From Meridianimarinicoccus sp. MJW13 (GTDB taxonomy: Bacteria > Pseudomonadota > Alphaproteobacteria > Rhodobacterales > Rhodobacteraceae), in contig NZ_JACNMU010000002.1 in the NCBI RefSeq assembly GCF_014901205.1, positions 310,001 to 374,000 of the forward strand: a stretch of 64,000 nt of DNA, given 5' to 3'. Below the pieces are notes generated by a model, which worked only from the letters and a program-made list of their open reading frames with translations, ran no database searches and was not told the origin of the DNA. Shown here piece by piece: positions 1 to 9,722 of the stretch. How positions within the stretch are numbered: position 1 is the first letter of the stretch; every line of letters starts with the position of its first letter. Position numbers and translations under genes: made by a program.

Positions 1-1
1 G

Positions 2-35
2 TCCTGCACGCCCCTCTGTGCGGGGACGCGCAGGA
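2..35 (-). terminator. Candidate hairpin after trpS
   Basis: Just beyond the trpS stop, bases 2-14 pair with 23-35 around an 8-base loop, giving a stem of about 13 bp. Two of the pairs are G-U only when read as minus-strand RNA; on the plus strand they would be A-C mismatches. The structure therefore fits the trpS transcript. Any U tract would lie outside the window, so termination is an inference. Confidence 0.45.
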
Positions 36-43
36 TATCGGGG

Positions 44-1099
44 TCAGGTCAGCAGGCCGACGATCTCGTAGGCGCGTTTCAGGATCGGCTGGGCGATCTC
101 GTCGGCCCGTTCCGCGCCATCGGCCAGAATGCGGTCGATCTCGGCGGGATCCTGCATCAGCCGGGACATTTCTCCGGTGATCGGCGACAGCTTGGCAACC
201 GCCAGTTCGGCCAGCGCCGGCTTGAATTCGGAAAATGTCTTGCCGCCATGGTCGGCCATCACCGCATCGACGGGGATATCGGCCAGACCGGCGTAGATGT
301 TGACCAGGTTGCGCGCCTCGGGCCGCTCGGCCAGGCCCTCGGCGCTTTCGGGCAGGGGCTCGGGGTCGGTCTTGGCCTTGCGGATCTTCTTGGCGATGGT
401 GTCGGCATCGTCGGTGAGGTTGATGCGGCTCATGTCCGAGGGATCGGATTTCGACATTTTCTTAGAGCCGTCGCGCAGGCTCATCACCCGCGTGGCCGCG
501 CCTTCGATCACCGGTTCGGTGATCGGGAAGAAATCGACGCCATAGTCGTTGTTGAACTTCATGGCGATGTCGCGGGTCAGCTCAAGGTGCTGCTTCTGAT
601 CCTCGCCCACGGGCACCTGTGTGGCATGATAGACCAGAATATCGGCAGCCATCAGGTTGGGATAGGCGAACAGCCCGGTCGAGGCCGCCTCGCGGTTCTT
701 GCCCGCCTTGTCCTTGAACTGGGTCATCCGGTTCAACCAGCCCATGCGCGCCACGCAGTTGAACAGCCATGCCATCTGGGCATGGGCAGGCACGCGCGCC
801 TGATTGAACAGGATCGACTTTTTCGGGTCCAGACCGCTGGCCAGGTATCCTGCCGCCAGTTCCCGCGTCGCGCGGGTCAGATCGGCCGGGTCCTGCCAGA
901 CCGTGATCGCGTGCAGATCGACGATGCAATACAGGGTCTGGATGCCGCTGTCCTGCATGTCGACAAAGCGTTTCACCGCGCCCAGGTAATTGCCCAGTTG
1001 CAGGTGGTTGGTCGGCTGGATTCCCGAAAAGACCCGCGGGGTGAAGGCGGCGTTCGGGGCTTCGGCCGGGGTGGACTGCGTTTGGACCGCATCCGTCAT
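44..1099 (-). CDS. trpS: Tryptophan--tRNA ligase
   Basis: Class I aminoacyl-tRNA synthetase that charges tRNA-Trp in the cytoplasm. The 351-residue protein has the HIGH-equivalent segment PTNHLQLGN (about residues 29-37) and a canonical KMSKS loop at 214-218, with the usual length of bacterial TrpS. The first 20 residues are a low-complexity extension before the Rossmann core. The gene is divergent from the rhomboid-like gene, so it is probably a single transcript ending at the hairpin at 2-35. Identification is firm. Confidence 0.97.
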   Translation of the reverse strand: MTDAVQTQSTPAEAPNAAFTPRVFSGIQPTNHLQLGNYLGAVKRFVDMQDSGIQTLYCIVDLHAITVWQDPADLTRATRELAAGYLASGLDPKKSILFNQARVPAHAQMAWLFNCVARMGWLNRMTQFKDKAGKNREAASTGLFAYPNLMAADILVYHATQVPVGEDQKQHLELTRDIAMKFNNDYGVDFFPITEPVIEGAATRVMSLRDGSKKMSKSDPSDMSRINLTDDADTIAKKIRKAKTDPEPLPESAEGLAERPEARNLVNIYAGLADIPVDAVMADHGGKTFSEFKPALAELAVAKLSPITGEMSRLMQDPAEIDRILADGAERADEIAQPILKRAYEIVGLLT

Positions 1100-1174
1100 G
1101 GGGGTTCTCCGTCTGGATTTCCGTGCACGGCTCGCTTATCTGCGGGGCCGGATGCCGTCAATCAAGGAACACCC

Positions 1175-1852
1175 ATGGAACCCGCCCGCCCCGTCAATCC
1201 CTTGCCCGCAGCGGTGATCGCGCTGGCCGCCGTCGTGTTCGGCGTCGAAGTGCTGTTCACCCTGGCCGAGCGGGGTCTGCTGGGCGGCCCCGGCGGCATT
1301 GGTCTGCGCACCCGCGCGGTCGAGAATTACGCCTTCTTCGGTCAGGCGCTGGACTGGATGGTGGTCAATCTGAAGTTCCCGCCGGACCTGATGGTGCGGT
1401 TCGTCACCTATCCGCTGCTGCATCTCAGCTTTACCCACGCGATGTTCGTCTGCGTCTTTCTGCTGGCCATGGGCAAGATGGTGGGCGAGGCTTTGGGCAA
1501 CGTGGCAGTCTTTGCCATCTTCTTCGGCGCGTCGATCGGCGGGGCGCTGGCTTATGGTCTGCTGCTGAACGAGGATTTCCCGCTGGTGGGCGGTTATCCC
1601 GGCGTCTACGGGCTGATCGGCGGCTACACCTTCCTGATGTGGGTCCAGGCGAAGTTCCTGCGCCAGAACCAGTTGCAGGCGTTCCGGCTGATCGGCCTGC
1701 TGATGGCGATCCAGCTTCTGTTCGGGCTGCTGTTCGGCGGCCAGAAGGATTGGGTGGCCGATGTGGCGGGGTTTGCCAGCGGCTTCGGCCTGTCCTTCCT
1801 GCTGGTGCCGGGTGGCTGGGCCAAGCTGCGCGCGGCGTTGCGGCGGCGCTGA
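1175..1852 (+). CDS. Rhomboid-fold membrane protein, probably catalytically inactive
   Basis: A 225-residue integral membrane protein with about six hydrophobic segments and rhomboid-like layout (HLSFTHAMF near 83-91, GGYPGVYGLIGG near 139-150, DVAGFASG near 196-203). Active rhomboid proteases carry a serine in GxSG and a histidine in the last core helix. Aligned by eye with GlpG, the serine position is Pro142 and the histidine position is Asp196, so proteolysis is not expected. I chose the ATG at 1175, which matches the start of hydrophobic similarity; the open frame upstream runs antisense to trpS. It converges on murJ with only 3 bp between the stops. Role unknown; a pseudo-rhomboid chaperone or trafficking role is inference. 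Confidence 0.8.
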   Translation: MEPARPVNPLPAAVIALAAVVFGVEVLFTLAERGLLGGPGGIGLRTRAVENYAFFGQALDWMVVNLKFPPDLMVRFVTYPLLHLSFTHAMFVCVFLLAMGKMVGEALGNVAVFAIFFGASIGGALAYGLLLNEDFPLVGGYPGVYGLIGGYTFLMWVQAKFLRQNQLQAFRLIGLLMAIQLLFGLLFGGQKDWVADVAGFASGFGLSFLLVPGGWAKLRAALRRR

Positions 1853-1855
1853 GGC

Positions 1856-3400
1856 TCAGCGACCGCGCCGGAAGGCCGACTTCAACTCGCGCAGGGTCAG
1901 CGCGCCCAGCAGGTGGGCGGCGGCGAAATAGCTGACGATCCCGGCCCCGATCAGCAGGGCCAGCGCGCCATAGCGCAGGCCCGCGGTGTGCAATGCGCCC
2001 TGCAACCCCTGCGCCAGCGCCCAAAGCACGGCCCCCATCAGAATCGAGGCCAGCAATTGCCGGGGCACGGCGCGGCGGAAGCGGTCGTCAAAGCGGGCGA
2101 CCTCGCCCATTGTGCTGGTGCCGCGCCACAGGAAGACCACCATGGCCCAGCCCGCCAGCGTGGTGCCAAGGGCAGCGGCGGGCCAGCCGATCACCGGCGA
2201 CAGGCCAATGGCGCAGCCGGCATTGACCAGCATCGCCCAGACCGCGAAGCGGAACGGGCTGCGGGTGTCCGAGCGGGCGAAATACAGCGGTTGCAGCACC
2301 TTTTGCAACACGAAGGCGGGCAGGCCCAACCCGTAGATCGCGGCGGCCAGCGCGGTGCCCTGGCTGTCAGCGGCAGTGAACTTGCCGCGTTCGAACAGGA
2401 CCGAGACCATCGGTTCGGCAATCACCAGCAGGGCGACCGCCGCAGGCAGGGTGAGGGCCAGCGAAATCTCTCCGGCACGACTGAGCGCGGCGCGGCCCCC
2501 GGCGGCGTCATCGGCGGCCAGACGGCGCGACAGGTCGGGCAGCAGGACGATGCCCACGGCAATGCCCACGACGCCCAGCGGCAATTGGTACAGCCGGTCG
2601 GCGGTGTACATCCAGTCCATCGCCTTGTCGAAATAGCTGGCCACCTGCCGCCCGATCAGCAGGTTGATCTGCACCACCCCCGAGGCCAGCGCCGCCGGTG
2701 CCGCGACAATCGCCAGTTGCCGGATCTCTGGGGTGAAGCGCGGCATCGCGGGCCGCATGGTGAAGCCGGCCTTGCGCGCCGCGCTCCAGACCAGCGCGAA
2801 TTGCGCCACGCCAGCAACGGGTACTGCCCAGATCAGCGCGCGGGCAACCTCGCCGCCCAGCCAGAGCGCCAGGCTCATGAAGGCGATGAAAATCACGTTC
2901 AGCAGCACCGGGGCGGCAGCGGCGGCCACGAAGCGGCCCGAGGCGTTCAGCACCCCCGACAGCATCGCCGCCAGCGCGATGAAGAAGATATAGGGAAAGG
3001 CGATGCGTCCGAAGCCGACCGCCAGATCGAATTGCTCCTGCCCGGCGAAACCGGACGCCATGGCATAGACCAGCCCCGGCATGGCCAGTTGCGCGATCAA
3101 CGTCAGGACCAGCACTACGCTGGCCAGCGCCGCAAAGGCCTCCTGCGCGAAATCGGCCGGGCGGTCGCCGGTTTCCAGCCGCCGCGAGAACATCGGCACG
3201 AAGGCCATGTTGAAGGCGCCCTCGGCAAAGAAGCGGCGGAACATGTTGGGCAGCGAGAACGCCACGATGAAGGCCTGATAGGCCGGGCCAGTGCCCAGAA
3301 GCGCCACGATCATCGCGTCGCGGACAAAGCCCAGCACCCGGCTGGCCATGGTCCAGCCGCCGACGGTCAGCAGTCCGCTCAGCAGCCTGATGGGCTTCAT
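1856..3400 (-). CDS. murJ: Lipid II flippase MurJ (MviN family)
   Basis: A 514-residue polytopic inner-membrane protein of the MOP/MviN superfamily that moves lipid II across the membrane for peptidoglycan synthesis. The N-terminus contains the family-typical segment SRVLGFVRDAM (about 20-30), followed by PNMFRRFFAEGAF (about 51-63) and many hydrophobic helices. Length is normal. Its start overlaps the glnD stop by 4 bp (ATGA), so it is translated from the glnD transcript. The same order is common in alphaproteobacteria. Confidence 0.95.
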   Translation of the reverse strand: MKPIRLLSGLLTVGGWTMASRVLGFVRDAMIVALLGTGPAYQAFIVAFSLPNMFRRFFAEGAFNMAFVPMFSRRLETGDRPADFAQEAFAALASVVLVLTLIAQLAMPGLVYAMASGFAGQEQFDLAVGFGRIAFPYIFFIALAAMLSGVLNASGRFVAAAAAPVLLNVIFIAFMSLALWLGGEVARALIWAVPVAGVAQFALVWSAARKAGFTMRPAMPRFTPEIRQLAIVAAPAALASGVVQINLLIGRQVASYFDKAMDWMYTADRLYQLPLGVVGIAVGIVLLPDLSRRLAADDAAGGRAALSRAGEISLALTLPAAVALLVIAEPMVSVLFERGKFTAADSQGTALAAAIYGLGLPAFVLQKVLQPLYFARSDTRSPFRFAVWAMLVNAGCAIGLSPVIGWPAAALGTTLAGWAMVVFLWRGTSTMGEVARFDDRFRRAVPRQLLASILMGAVLWALAQGLQGALHTAGLRYGALALLIGAGIVSYFAAAHLLGALTLRELKSAFRRGR

Positions 3401-6204
3401 TGCGCGGCGGCCTTGCTGGCACCCTGTTCGATGGCGTGCAGCAGCTTTTTTTCAAGGTTTTCCAGCTTGGTCTGGCCCATCAACTTCAGCCCGAACATGT
3501 CCTTGACGTAGAAGCTGTCCACCGCCTGCGTGCCATAAGTCGCGATCTGCGCCGAAGACAGGTAGATATTGTTGTTGGCCAGCGTCCGGGCGATGTCATA
3601 CAGCAGTCCCGGCCGGTCGCGGGTGTCGACTTCGATGATGGTGTAGATGTCCGAGCCTTCGTTGTCGAAAGAGACCGAGGTCGGATGCCGGAAGGCCTTT
3701 TCCCGTTTCTTGATCTTGTCGCGCTTGACCATGGCCTCGCCCGCCACGATCTCGCCGCCCAGGGTCTTGTGGATCATCGATTTCAGCCGGCCCAGCCGGT
3801 CGACTTCATAGGGATGGCCGTCGGCATCCTGGATCCAGAAGGCAGCGGTGGCATAGCCGTCCTTGGTGGTGAAGGTGCGCGCGTCCACCACGTTGGCCCC
3901 CACCAGCGCCAGAGAACCTGCCAGCCGGGCAAAGATGCCGGGATGGTCGGCCATGACGAAACAGACGCGGGTGGCGTCGCGGTCCACGTCCTCGTGCAGG
4001 TCGATGCGCACCTCGTCATCCGTCAGCCCGTCCAGCAGATTGGCCATGACCACCTGCGTTTCGGTCTGCAGACCCTGCCAGTACGGACCGTAGTGGCGGC
4101 TGGTCTCGCGCCGCAGCCTGGCCTTGTCCCAATCGGCCAGTGCCTCGCGCAGCGCCTTCTTGGCATCGCTTTCGCGGGACACGCGATTGACGTCCTCCAA
4201 CCCGGTCGACAGTGCCTCGGTGGTCTGGCGGTAGAGGTTGCGCAGCAGCATGGCCTTCCAGTTGTTCCAGACCCCCGGACCGACCCCGCGAATGTCGCAG
4301 GAGGTCAGCACCAGCAGCAGGTCAAGCCGCTTCTGGGTCTTCACCGCCTTGGCAAAGTCGCGCACCGTGCGCGGATCGGACAGGTCCCGCTTTTGTGCCA
4401 TGTCGGACATCAGCAGGTGATGGCGGACCAGCCACTCCACGGTTTCGCAGTCCTTGGGCTTCAGCCCCAGACGCGGCGCCACGCGGCGGGCCACGCGCGC
4501 GCCCAGCAGCGAATGATCCTCGGGCCGGCCCTTGCCGATGTCGTGCAGCAACAGGGCCAGATACAGAACCCGGCGGTTGATGCCGTCCTCGACGATCCGG
4601 GTCGAGATCGGAAGCTCGTCCTTCAACTCGCCCTTTTCGACCTGGCACAGGTTCTCGATGCAGATGATGGTGTGCTCGTCGACGGTATAGTGGTGATACA
4701 TGTTGAACTGCATCATCCCGACCACCGTCTGAAACTCGGGGATGAAGGCGCCCAGCAGGCCGGATTCCTTCATCCGCCGCAAGGCGCGGCCCGGATTGTT
4801 GCGTTTCAGCAGGCAGCTCAGGAAGATCTTGGATGCCAGCGGGTCGCGGCGCACGGTGTCGTCGATCAGATCCAGGTTGGCTGAAACCGCGCGCACGGCG
4901 TCCGGGTGCAGCTTGTAGCCAGTACGCAGCGCCTCGTCGAACAGCCGCAACAGGTTCACCGGATCGCTCAGGAATTCCTTCTCGTCCTGAATGTTGATCC
5001 GCCCGTGCACGATCTTGTAGCCCTGCTTGACCCGCTTGCGGCGCTGGAACAGGCCGGCAAGGGTGGGCATCCGCCGGATGTGGTCGGCCTCCATCGCGGT
5101 CAGCAGCACGCGGGTCAGGTCGCCGACGCGGGTGGCGTGGCGAAAATAGTCCTGCATGAAGATCTCGACGCCCCGGCGCCCGGCGCGATCCTTGTAGCCC
5201 AAGCGGTCGGCGACCTCGACCTGCAGGTCGAACGTCAGTTGATCCATAGCCCGCCCGGTGATCAGGTGCAGCTGGTTGCGCACCGCCCAGAGAAAATTCT
5301 CGGCGCGCTGGAAATAGCCGAACTCCTCGCGGGTGAAGAGGCCAAGATTGACCAGTTCGGCCGGGCGGTCGACGCCGTGGACGTATTTGGCGATCCAGAA
5401 CAGCGCCTGAAGATCGCGCAGGCCGCCCTTGGCTTCCTTGACGTTGGGTTCCACCACGTAGCGATGGCCGCCCTGTTTCGAGTGCCGGGCTTCGCGCTCG
5501 GACATCTTGGATTCGATGAAATCGCCGGCGGTGTTCGAAAACAGCTCCTTGCGGAGTCGCTTTTTCAACTCTTGTGCCAGTGGCTGGTGCCCGGCCAGAT
5601 AGCGGCTTTCCAGCAGGGCAGTGCGGATGGTGTGATCATCCTTGCCCAGACGCAGGCATTCATTGACGGTGCGGCTGGCGTGGCCGACCTTCAGGCGCAG
5701 GTCCCACAGCATGTAGAGCATCGATTCGATGACACTCTCGGCCCAGGGGGTCAGCTTCCAGGGGGTCAGGAACAGCAGGTCGACGTCGGAAAAGGGCGCC
5801 ATCTCGGCGCGGCCATAGCCGCCCACGGCAACCAGTGCGAGGCCTTCCCAGGTGTCCGCAGAGGTGGCCGGATGCAGCACGTTGGTGGCCAGCAGGAAGG
5901 TGCTGCACACCACGCAGTCGGTCAGATAGGCATAGGCGCGCACGGCCGGACCCGCGTCCAGCGGTCGCTTGGCGATGGCCTCGGCTATGACGGCGCGGCC
6001 GTGCTTCATTTGCGCCGACAGAAGGCCCACGGTGGCGTTGCGCAAGGTTTTCGCGTCCGCCGAATCCTCGGCAAGCTGATGCAGCGCCGCCGCCACCGCC
6101 TGCCGGTCGAAGATGTTCTCGGGCGGGGCGATCAGGTTCAGGCTGTCGGGCGCGGCCGGAACGCAAAAGCGGTCGGCCGTGCTGTCAGGTGTTGTGTCGG
6201 ACAA
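3397..6204 (-). CDS. glnD: [Protein-PII] uridylyltransferase/uridylyl-removing enzyme
   Basis: Bifunctional nitrogen sensor that uridylylates and deuridylylates PII proteins in response to glutamine. The 935-residue protein shows, in order, the nucleotidyltransferase motif VGGYGRAEMAPFSDVDLLF (about 127-145), a PII-uridylyltransferase helical region, an HD phosphohydrolase motif LLHDIGKG, and two C-terminal ACT domains that bind glutamine. All key motifs are intact and the length is normal. It lies 12 bp after the lipoprotein gene and overlaps murJ by 4 bp, so the three genes are likely cotranscribed. Confidence 0.97.
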   Translation of the reverse strand: MSDTTPDSTADRFCVPAAPDSLNLIAPPENIFDRQAVAAALHQLAEDSADAKTLRNATVGLLSAQMKHGRAVIAEAIAKRPLDAGPAVRAYAYLTDCVVCSTFLLATNVLHPATSADTWEGLALVAVGGYGRAEMAPFSDVDLLFLTPWKLTPWAESVIESMLYMLWDLRLKVGHASRTVNECLRLGKDDHTIRTALLESRYLAGHQPLAQELKKRLRKELFSNTAGDFIESKMSEREARHSKQGGHRYVVEPNVKEAKGGLRDLQALFWIAKYVHGVDRPAELVNLGLFTREEFGYFQRAENFLWAVRNQLHLITGRAMDQLTFDLQVEVADRLGYKDRAGRRGVEIFMQDYFRHATRVGDLTRVLLTAMEADHIRRMPTLAGLFQRRKRVKQGYKIVHGRINIQDEKEFLSDPVNLLRLFDEALRTGYKLHPDAVRAVSANLDLIDDTVRRDPLASKIFLSCLLKRNNPGRALRRMKESGLLGAFIPEFQTVVGMMQFNMYHHYTVDEHTIICIENLCQVEKGELKDELPISTRIVEDGINRRVLYLALLLHDIGKGRPEDHSLLGARVARRVAPRLGLKPKDCETVEWLVRHHLLMSDMAQKRDLSDPRTVRDFAKAVKTQKRLDLLLVLTSCDIRGVGPGVWNNWKAMLLRNLYRQTTEALSTGLEDVNRVSRESDAKKALREALADWDKARLRRETSRHYGPYWQGLQTETQVVMANLLDGLTDDEVRIDLHEDVDRDATRVCFVMADHPGIFARLAGSLALVGANVVDARTFTTKDGYATAAFWIQDADGHPYEVDRLGRLKSMIHKTLGGEIVAGEAMVKRDKIKKREKAFRHPTSVSFDNEGSDIYTIIEVDTRDRPGLLYDIARTLANNNIYLSSAQIATYGTQAVDSFYVKDMFGLKLMGQTKLENLEKKLLHAIEQGASKAAAQ

Positions 6205-6216
6205 AAGTCAGTCTGC

Positions 6217-7377
6217 TTAAAAACCGGCGGCGCCAAAGGACTTCGGCGCCGGGTCAAGGATGCGCACGGCCTTGTTCTGGATGGTGGCCACGGACAGCGC
6301 GCGCTGGTTGCTGCCGTTTTGCAGGAAGCGGAACACGCCGCTGGCCCCGGCAAAGCCGCGCGACTGGGTGAAGCTGGAGGGGCTGAGCCCGTTGTTCGAC
6401 CCGGCCAGCGCGCCAACGGCGGCGATGCCGTCATATCCCAGACCGGCGATGCTGTGCGGTGCCGCGCCAAAGGCCGTGGAATAGCGGCTGGAGAACTGGT
6501 TGAGGGCCTGCGTGTCCGGCAGTGCGAACCAGCCGCCCTGAACGCCCGGCAGCGCCAGTGCCGAGGCCGGCACGTCCCAGCGGGTCAGGCCGATGTACTG
6601 GATGCTTTCCGGCGTCAGCCCCTGTTCCGGCAGAAGCTGGGTGATGATCGGCAGGGCGGTGTCGGTGTTCGAGGTCAGGAACAGGGCACTGGCACCGCTG
6701 GCCTGGGTCTGGGCCACGATGCGGGGTGCCGCGGCGACCACGCCTTCCTGCGACATGGCAAAGCTCTCGCTGCCAGCGATGCGGATACCATAATCCTGCG
6801 CGGCGCGCACGATGGCATCGCGGCCGATCTGTTCGGCGGTGGTCTGGCCGTTGACCACCATCACGCTGTCGATGCCCTGTTTCTTGGCATACCCCATCAT
6901 GCGGCGGGCCGTGTTGTCGAAGGTGGCACCCAGCACGAAGACATTGCCGCCCGCGATATCGCCATTGTTGGAGAAGCTCAGCACGGCGGTGTTGGTGCCG
7001 GCCACCGCGACGCCGACAGCGGCGGCGGCTTCGGCAAACAGCGGGCCGACGATCACGTCGGCGCCTTCGGCAACCGCATTGCGGGCCATGTTGGCGGCCT
7101 GGTTGGCATTGCCGGCGGTGTCATAGACCCGAAGGTCGATTTCGGTGCCTTCCAGGTCCGCCACCGCCAGCTTGGCGGCATTGACCAGCGACTGGGCCAG
7201 GAAGGCGACATTGCCGTCCGCCGATCCGCTGGGCACCAGAAGCGCGACCTGCGCCTTGCCGCCACGCCCTCCCGAGGTGATCGCCGTCGGATCACAGGCG
7301 GCCAGCGCCACCAGTGCGACGCCCATGGTGATGAATTTCGAAAGCTTGCGGATGATGCCGCCACCGGTCTTGGTCAT
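6217..7377 (-). CDS. Penicillin-binding protein activator-like lipoprotein (periplasmic binding fold)
   Basis: A 386-residue protein with a lipoprotein signal: basic N-terminus, hydrophobic stretch and lipobox VALAAC with the acylated Cys near residue 28, followed by Asp. The body is a type I periplasmic-binding fold like that of Leu/Ile/Val receptors and of LpoA, the activator of PBP1A. With no ABC transporter genes beside it and murJ downstream, a cell-wall role as an LpoA-like factor is more likely than amino-acid uptake, but this is inferred. It starts a divergent pair with rsmI. Confidence 0.8.
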   Translation of the reverse strand: MTKTGGGIIRKLSKFITMGVALVALAACDPTAITSGGRGGKAQVALLVPSGSADGNVAFLAQSLVNAAKLAVADLEGTEIDLRVYDTAGNANQAANMARNAVAEGADVIVGPLFAEAAAAVGVAVAGTNTAVLSFSNNGDIAGGNVFVLGATFDNTARRMMGYAKKQGIDSVMVVNGQTTAEQIGRDAIVRAAQDYGIRIAGSESFAMSQEGVVAAAPRIVAQTQASGASALFLTSNTDTALPIITQLLPEQGLTPESIQYIGLTRWDVPASALALPGVQGGWFALPDTQALNQFSSRYSTAFGAAPHSIAGLGYDGIAAVGALAGSNNGLSPSSFTQSRGFAGASGVFRFLQNGSNQRALSVATIQNKAVRILDPAPKSFGAAGF

Positions 7378-7453
7378 GGAAACCCTCTTCCAAACTGGCC
7401 GGGGCAGACCTTGCAGGGGCCCCCGCGCTCCTCTACGCCTTTCCTACGCATCA

Positions 7454-8332
7454 ATGAACTCGGGGCCAACCTTGAATTATCGCGTCACGCCGCTGCAGCC
7501 GGGGCTTTACCTGGTCGCGACCCCGATCGGGACCGCACGCGATATTACCCTGCGGGCGCTGGATATCCTGGCCTCGGCAGAGATTCTGGTGGCCGAGGAC
7601 ACCCGCAGCCTGAAGAAACTGCTGGCCATCCACGGCGTGCCGCTGGGCGATCGTCCGGTCTGGTCCTACCACGATCACAGCGGTGCCGGGACGCGGGCCA
7701 AGCTGGTCGAGGCGGTGAAACAGGGGCGCAGCGTGGCCTATGCGTCCGAGGCGGGCACGCCGATGGTCTCGGATCCCGGCTTTGACCTGGCGCGCGAGAT
7801 GATCGCCGCGGATCTTCCGCTGACCGGCGCGCCGGGGCCGTCGGCGGCCATCGCGGCGCTGCTGTTGTCGGGGCTGCCCACCGACCGCTTTCTGTTTCTT
7901 GGCTTTCTGCCGCCGAAATCCACGGCCCGGAAAAAGGCGCTGGCCGAGGTGTCGCAGGTGCCGTGCAGCCTTGTGATCTACGAATCGCCCAAACGGGTTC
8001 ACGCGTTGTTAAACGATCTGCGCGATGTCTTGGGAAGCAGCCGTCCTGCCGCCCTGTGCCGCGAACTGACCAAGCGCTTTGAAGAAGTTGTACGGGCACC
8101 GCTGGATGACCTGGCCGCAGAACTGATCGACCGCACCATCAAGGGCGAATGCGTGGTCATTGTCGGCCCACCGGGGGCCGCAGAGTGGACGGAGGACGAT
8201 ATGCGCAAGGCGTTGGCGGAAGCCCTGAAAACCCAATCCGTGCGCGATGCTGCGGCGTTCGTCGCCGCGCAATATGGCCTGCCTCGAAAAGCAGCCTACC
8301 AGATGGCCCTGAGCATGGACAAAGAGTCATGA
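7454..8332 (+). CDS. rsmI: 16S rRNA (cytidine(1402)-2'-O)-methyltransferase
   Basis: SAM-dependent tetrapyrrole-methylase-fold enzyme that methylates C1402 of 16S rRNA. The 292-residue protein shows LVATPIGTARDITLRAL near the N-terminus, then VAEDTR, SEAGTPMVSDPG and FLGFLPPK, all typical of RsmI. I start at the ATG at 7454, because the open frame further upstream is antisense to the lipoprotein gene. Its stop overlaps the yraN start as ATGA. The order rsmI-yraN-gshB recurs in many alphaproteobacteria. Confidence 0.96.
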   Translation: MNSGPTLNYRVTPLQPGLYLVATPIGTARDITLRALDILASAEILVAEDTRSLKKLLAIHGVPLGDRPVWSYHDHSGAGTRAKLVEAVKQGRSVAYASEAGTPMVSDPGFDLAREMIAADLPLTGAPGPSAAIAALLLSGLPTDRFLFLGFLPPKSTARKKALAEVSQVPCSLVIYESPKRVHALLNDLRDVLGSSRPAALCRELTKRFEEVVRAPLDDLAAELIDRTIKGECVVIVGPPGAAEWTEDDMRKALAEALKTQSVRDAAAFVAAQYGLPRKAAYQMALSMDKES

Positions 8333-8679
8333 GCGGGGCGCTGGCGGTTCATGCCGGACTGGCGGCCGAGGAGAGTGTCGCTGATTGCTATCGCAACAAC
8401 GGATACCTGATGCGGGATCGCCGCTGGAAACGCCGGGGCGGCGAGATCGATCTGGTGATGAGCGATGGCAAGACAGTGGTTTTCATCGAAGTGAAAAAGG
8501 CCCGCAGTTTCGCGCAAGCCGCCGAATCGCTGCGGCCCGCCCAGATGCGCCGGTTGACTCGCACGGCGCAGACCTACCTTGGGCAACTCCCCGGTGGTCA
8601 GGACACGGATTGTCGTTTCGACGTGGCGTTGGTCGACGACGTCGGCCGGGTCGAAATCCTTCCCAACGCGTTTATCTAG
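8329..8679 (+). CDS. YraN family protein (UPF0102, endonuclease-like)
   Basis: A 116-residue cytoplasmic protein of the UPF0102/YraN family, which has a restriction-endonuclease-like fold. The signature RRWKRRGGEIDLVM and IEVKKARS is present; the D-(x)n-ExK residues are the nuclease-type acidic/lysine set. Its molecular function is not established in most bacteria. The ATG overlaps the rsmI stop by 4 bp, fixing both the start and cotranslation. It is followed 69 bp later by gshB. Confidence 0.92.
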   Translation: MSGALAVHAGLAAEESVADCYRNNGYLMRDRRWKRRGGEIDLVMSDGKTVVFIEVKKARSFAQAAESLRPAQMRRLTRTAQTYLGQLPGGQDTDCRFDVALVDDVGRVEILPNAFI

Positions 8680-8748
8680 GCCTAGCCATTGCAGCCCCGC
8701 TGACGATGCGGCATGCAGTCCCCAGACACACCAACAGGGGGTTGCCGC

Positions 8749-9684
8749 ATGAAAATCGCCTTCCAGATGGATCCGATCCAATCGGTAGACATCAACGCCG
8801 ACAGCAGTTTCCGCCTTGCGGAAGAGGCGCAGGCGCGGGGCCACGAGTTGTTCTTCTACCTGCCCGACACGCTGACCTATGCCGATGGTGGTATTCGCGT
8901 GCGCGGAAACCCTTTCACCGTGCAACGCGTTCAAGGTGACCATGCGCAGCTTGGGCCGGAAGAAACACGCGCGCTGAGCGATTTCGACGTGGTCTGGCTG
9001 CGCCAGGATCCGCCCTTCGACATGGGCTATATCACCACGACGCATCTGCTGGATCGCGTGCATCCGGAAACGCTGGTGGTGAATGATCCATTCTGGGTGC
9101 GCAACTATCCCGAAAAATTACTGGTGCTGCAGTTCCCCGACCTTATCCCCGCCACGACGATCACCCGCGATCTGGCCGAGTTGCGTGCCTTCAAGGCGCA
9201 GCATGGCGACATCATCGTGAAACCCTTGTTCGGAAACGGTGGCGCCGGGGTGTTCCGCTTGCGCCCGGATGACGGCAACCTTGCCTCGCTGCACGAGACA
9301 TTCACCGGTCTCAACAACGAGCCACTGATCGCGCAGGAGTACCTTCCGGCGGTGAAGCAGGGTGACAAACGGGTGATCCTGGTCGATGGCGAGCCGATCG
9401 GAGCCATCAATCGCGTTCCCCAGAAGGGCGAGACCCGGTCCAACATGCACGTGGGCGGGCGGGCTGAGCCCGCGACCCTGACCGACCGGGACCGTGAAAT
9501 CTGTGCCGCCATCGGGCCGGTGTTGCGCGACAATGGCCAGATTTTTGTTGGCATTGACGTGATCGGCGACAAGCTGACCGAGATCAACCTGACCTCGCCC
9601 ACCGGCTTGCAAGAGCTGGAGCGGTTCAATGGCATCAACGCCGCCGCCGGGATCTGGGCGGCCATTGAGGCGCGGCGGGGCTGA
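8749..9684 (+). CDS. gshB: Glutathione synthetase
   Basis: ATP-grasp enzyme that joins gamma-glutamylcysteine and glycine to make glutathione. The 311-residue protein begins [10 protein letters not shown] and carries [26 protein letters not shown] (ATP-grasp lysine and glycine loop) and the C-terminal metal/substrate segment [17 protein letters not shown]. Length and motifs are normal for proteobacterial GshB. An ATG at 8713 in the same frame is possible, but it would add 12 residues not usual for the family. Confidence 0.97.
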   Translation: MKIAFQMDPIQSVDINADSSFRLAEEAQARGHELFFYLPDTLTYADGGIRVRGNPFTVQRVQGDHAQLGPEETRALSDFDVVWLRQDPPFDMGYITTTHLLDRVHPETLVVNDPFWVRNYPEKLLVLQFPDLIPATTITRDLAELRAFKAQHGDIIVKPLFGNGGAGVFRLRPDDGNLASLHETFTGLNNEPLIAQEYLPAVKQGDKRVILVDGEPIGAINRVPQKGETRSNMHVGGRAEPATLTDRDREICAAIGPVLRDNGQIFVGIDVIGDKLTEINLTSPTGLQELERFNGINAAAGIWAAIEARRG

Positions 9685-9722
9685 ACCCCGTCACCCCGGC
9701 TGCCAGTTCGCAGCGGGGTGCT

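Noticed and set aside
4906-7785. Very long open frames antisense to glnD, the lipoprotein gene and the M3 peptidase
   Set aside because: They are frames opposite strongly supported genes in a GC-rich genome, with His/Gln/Gly-rich composition and no recognisable domains.
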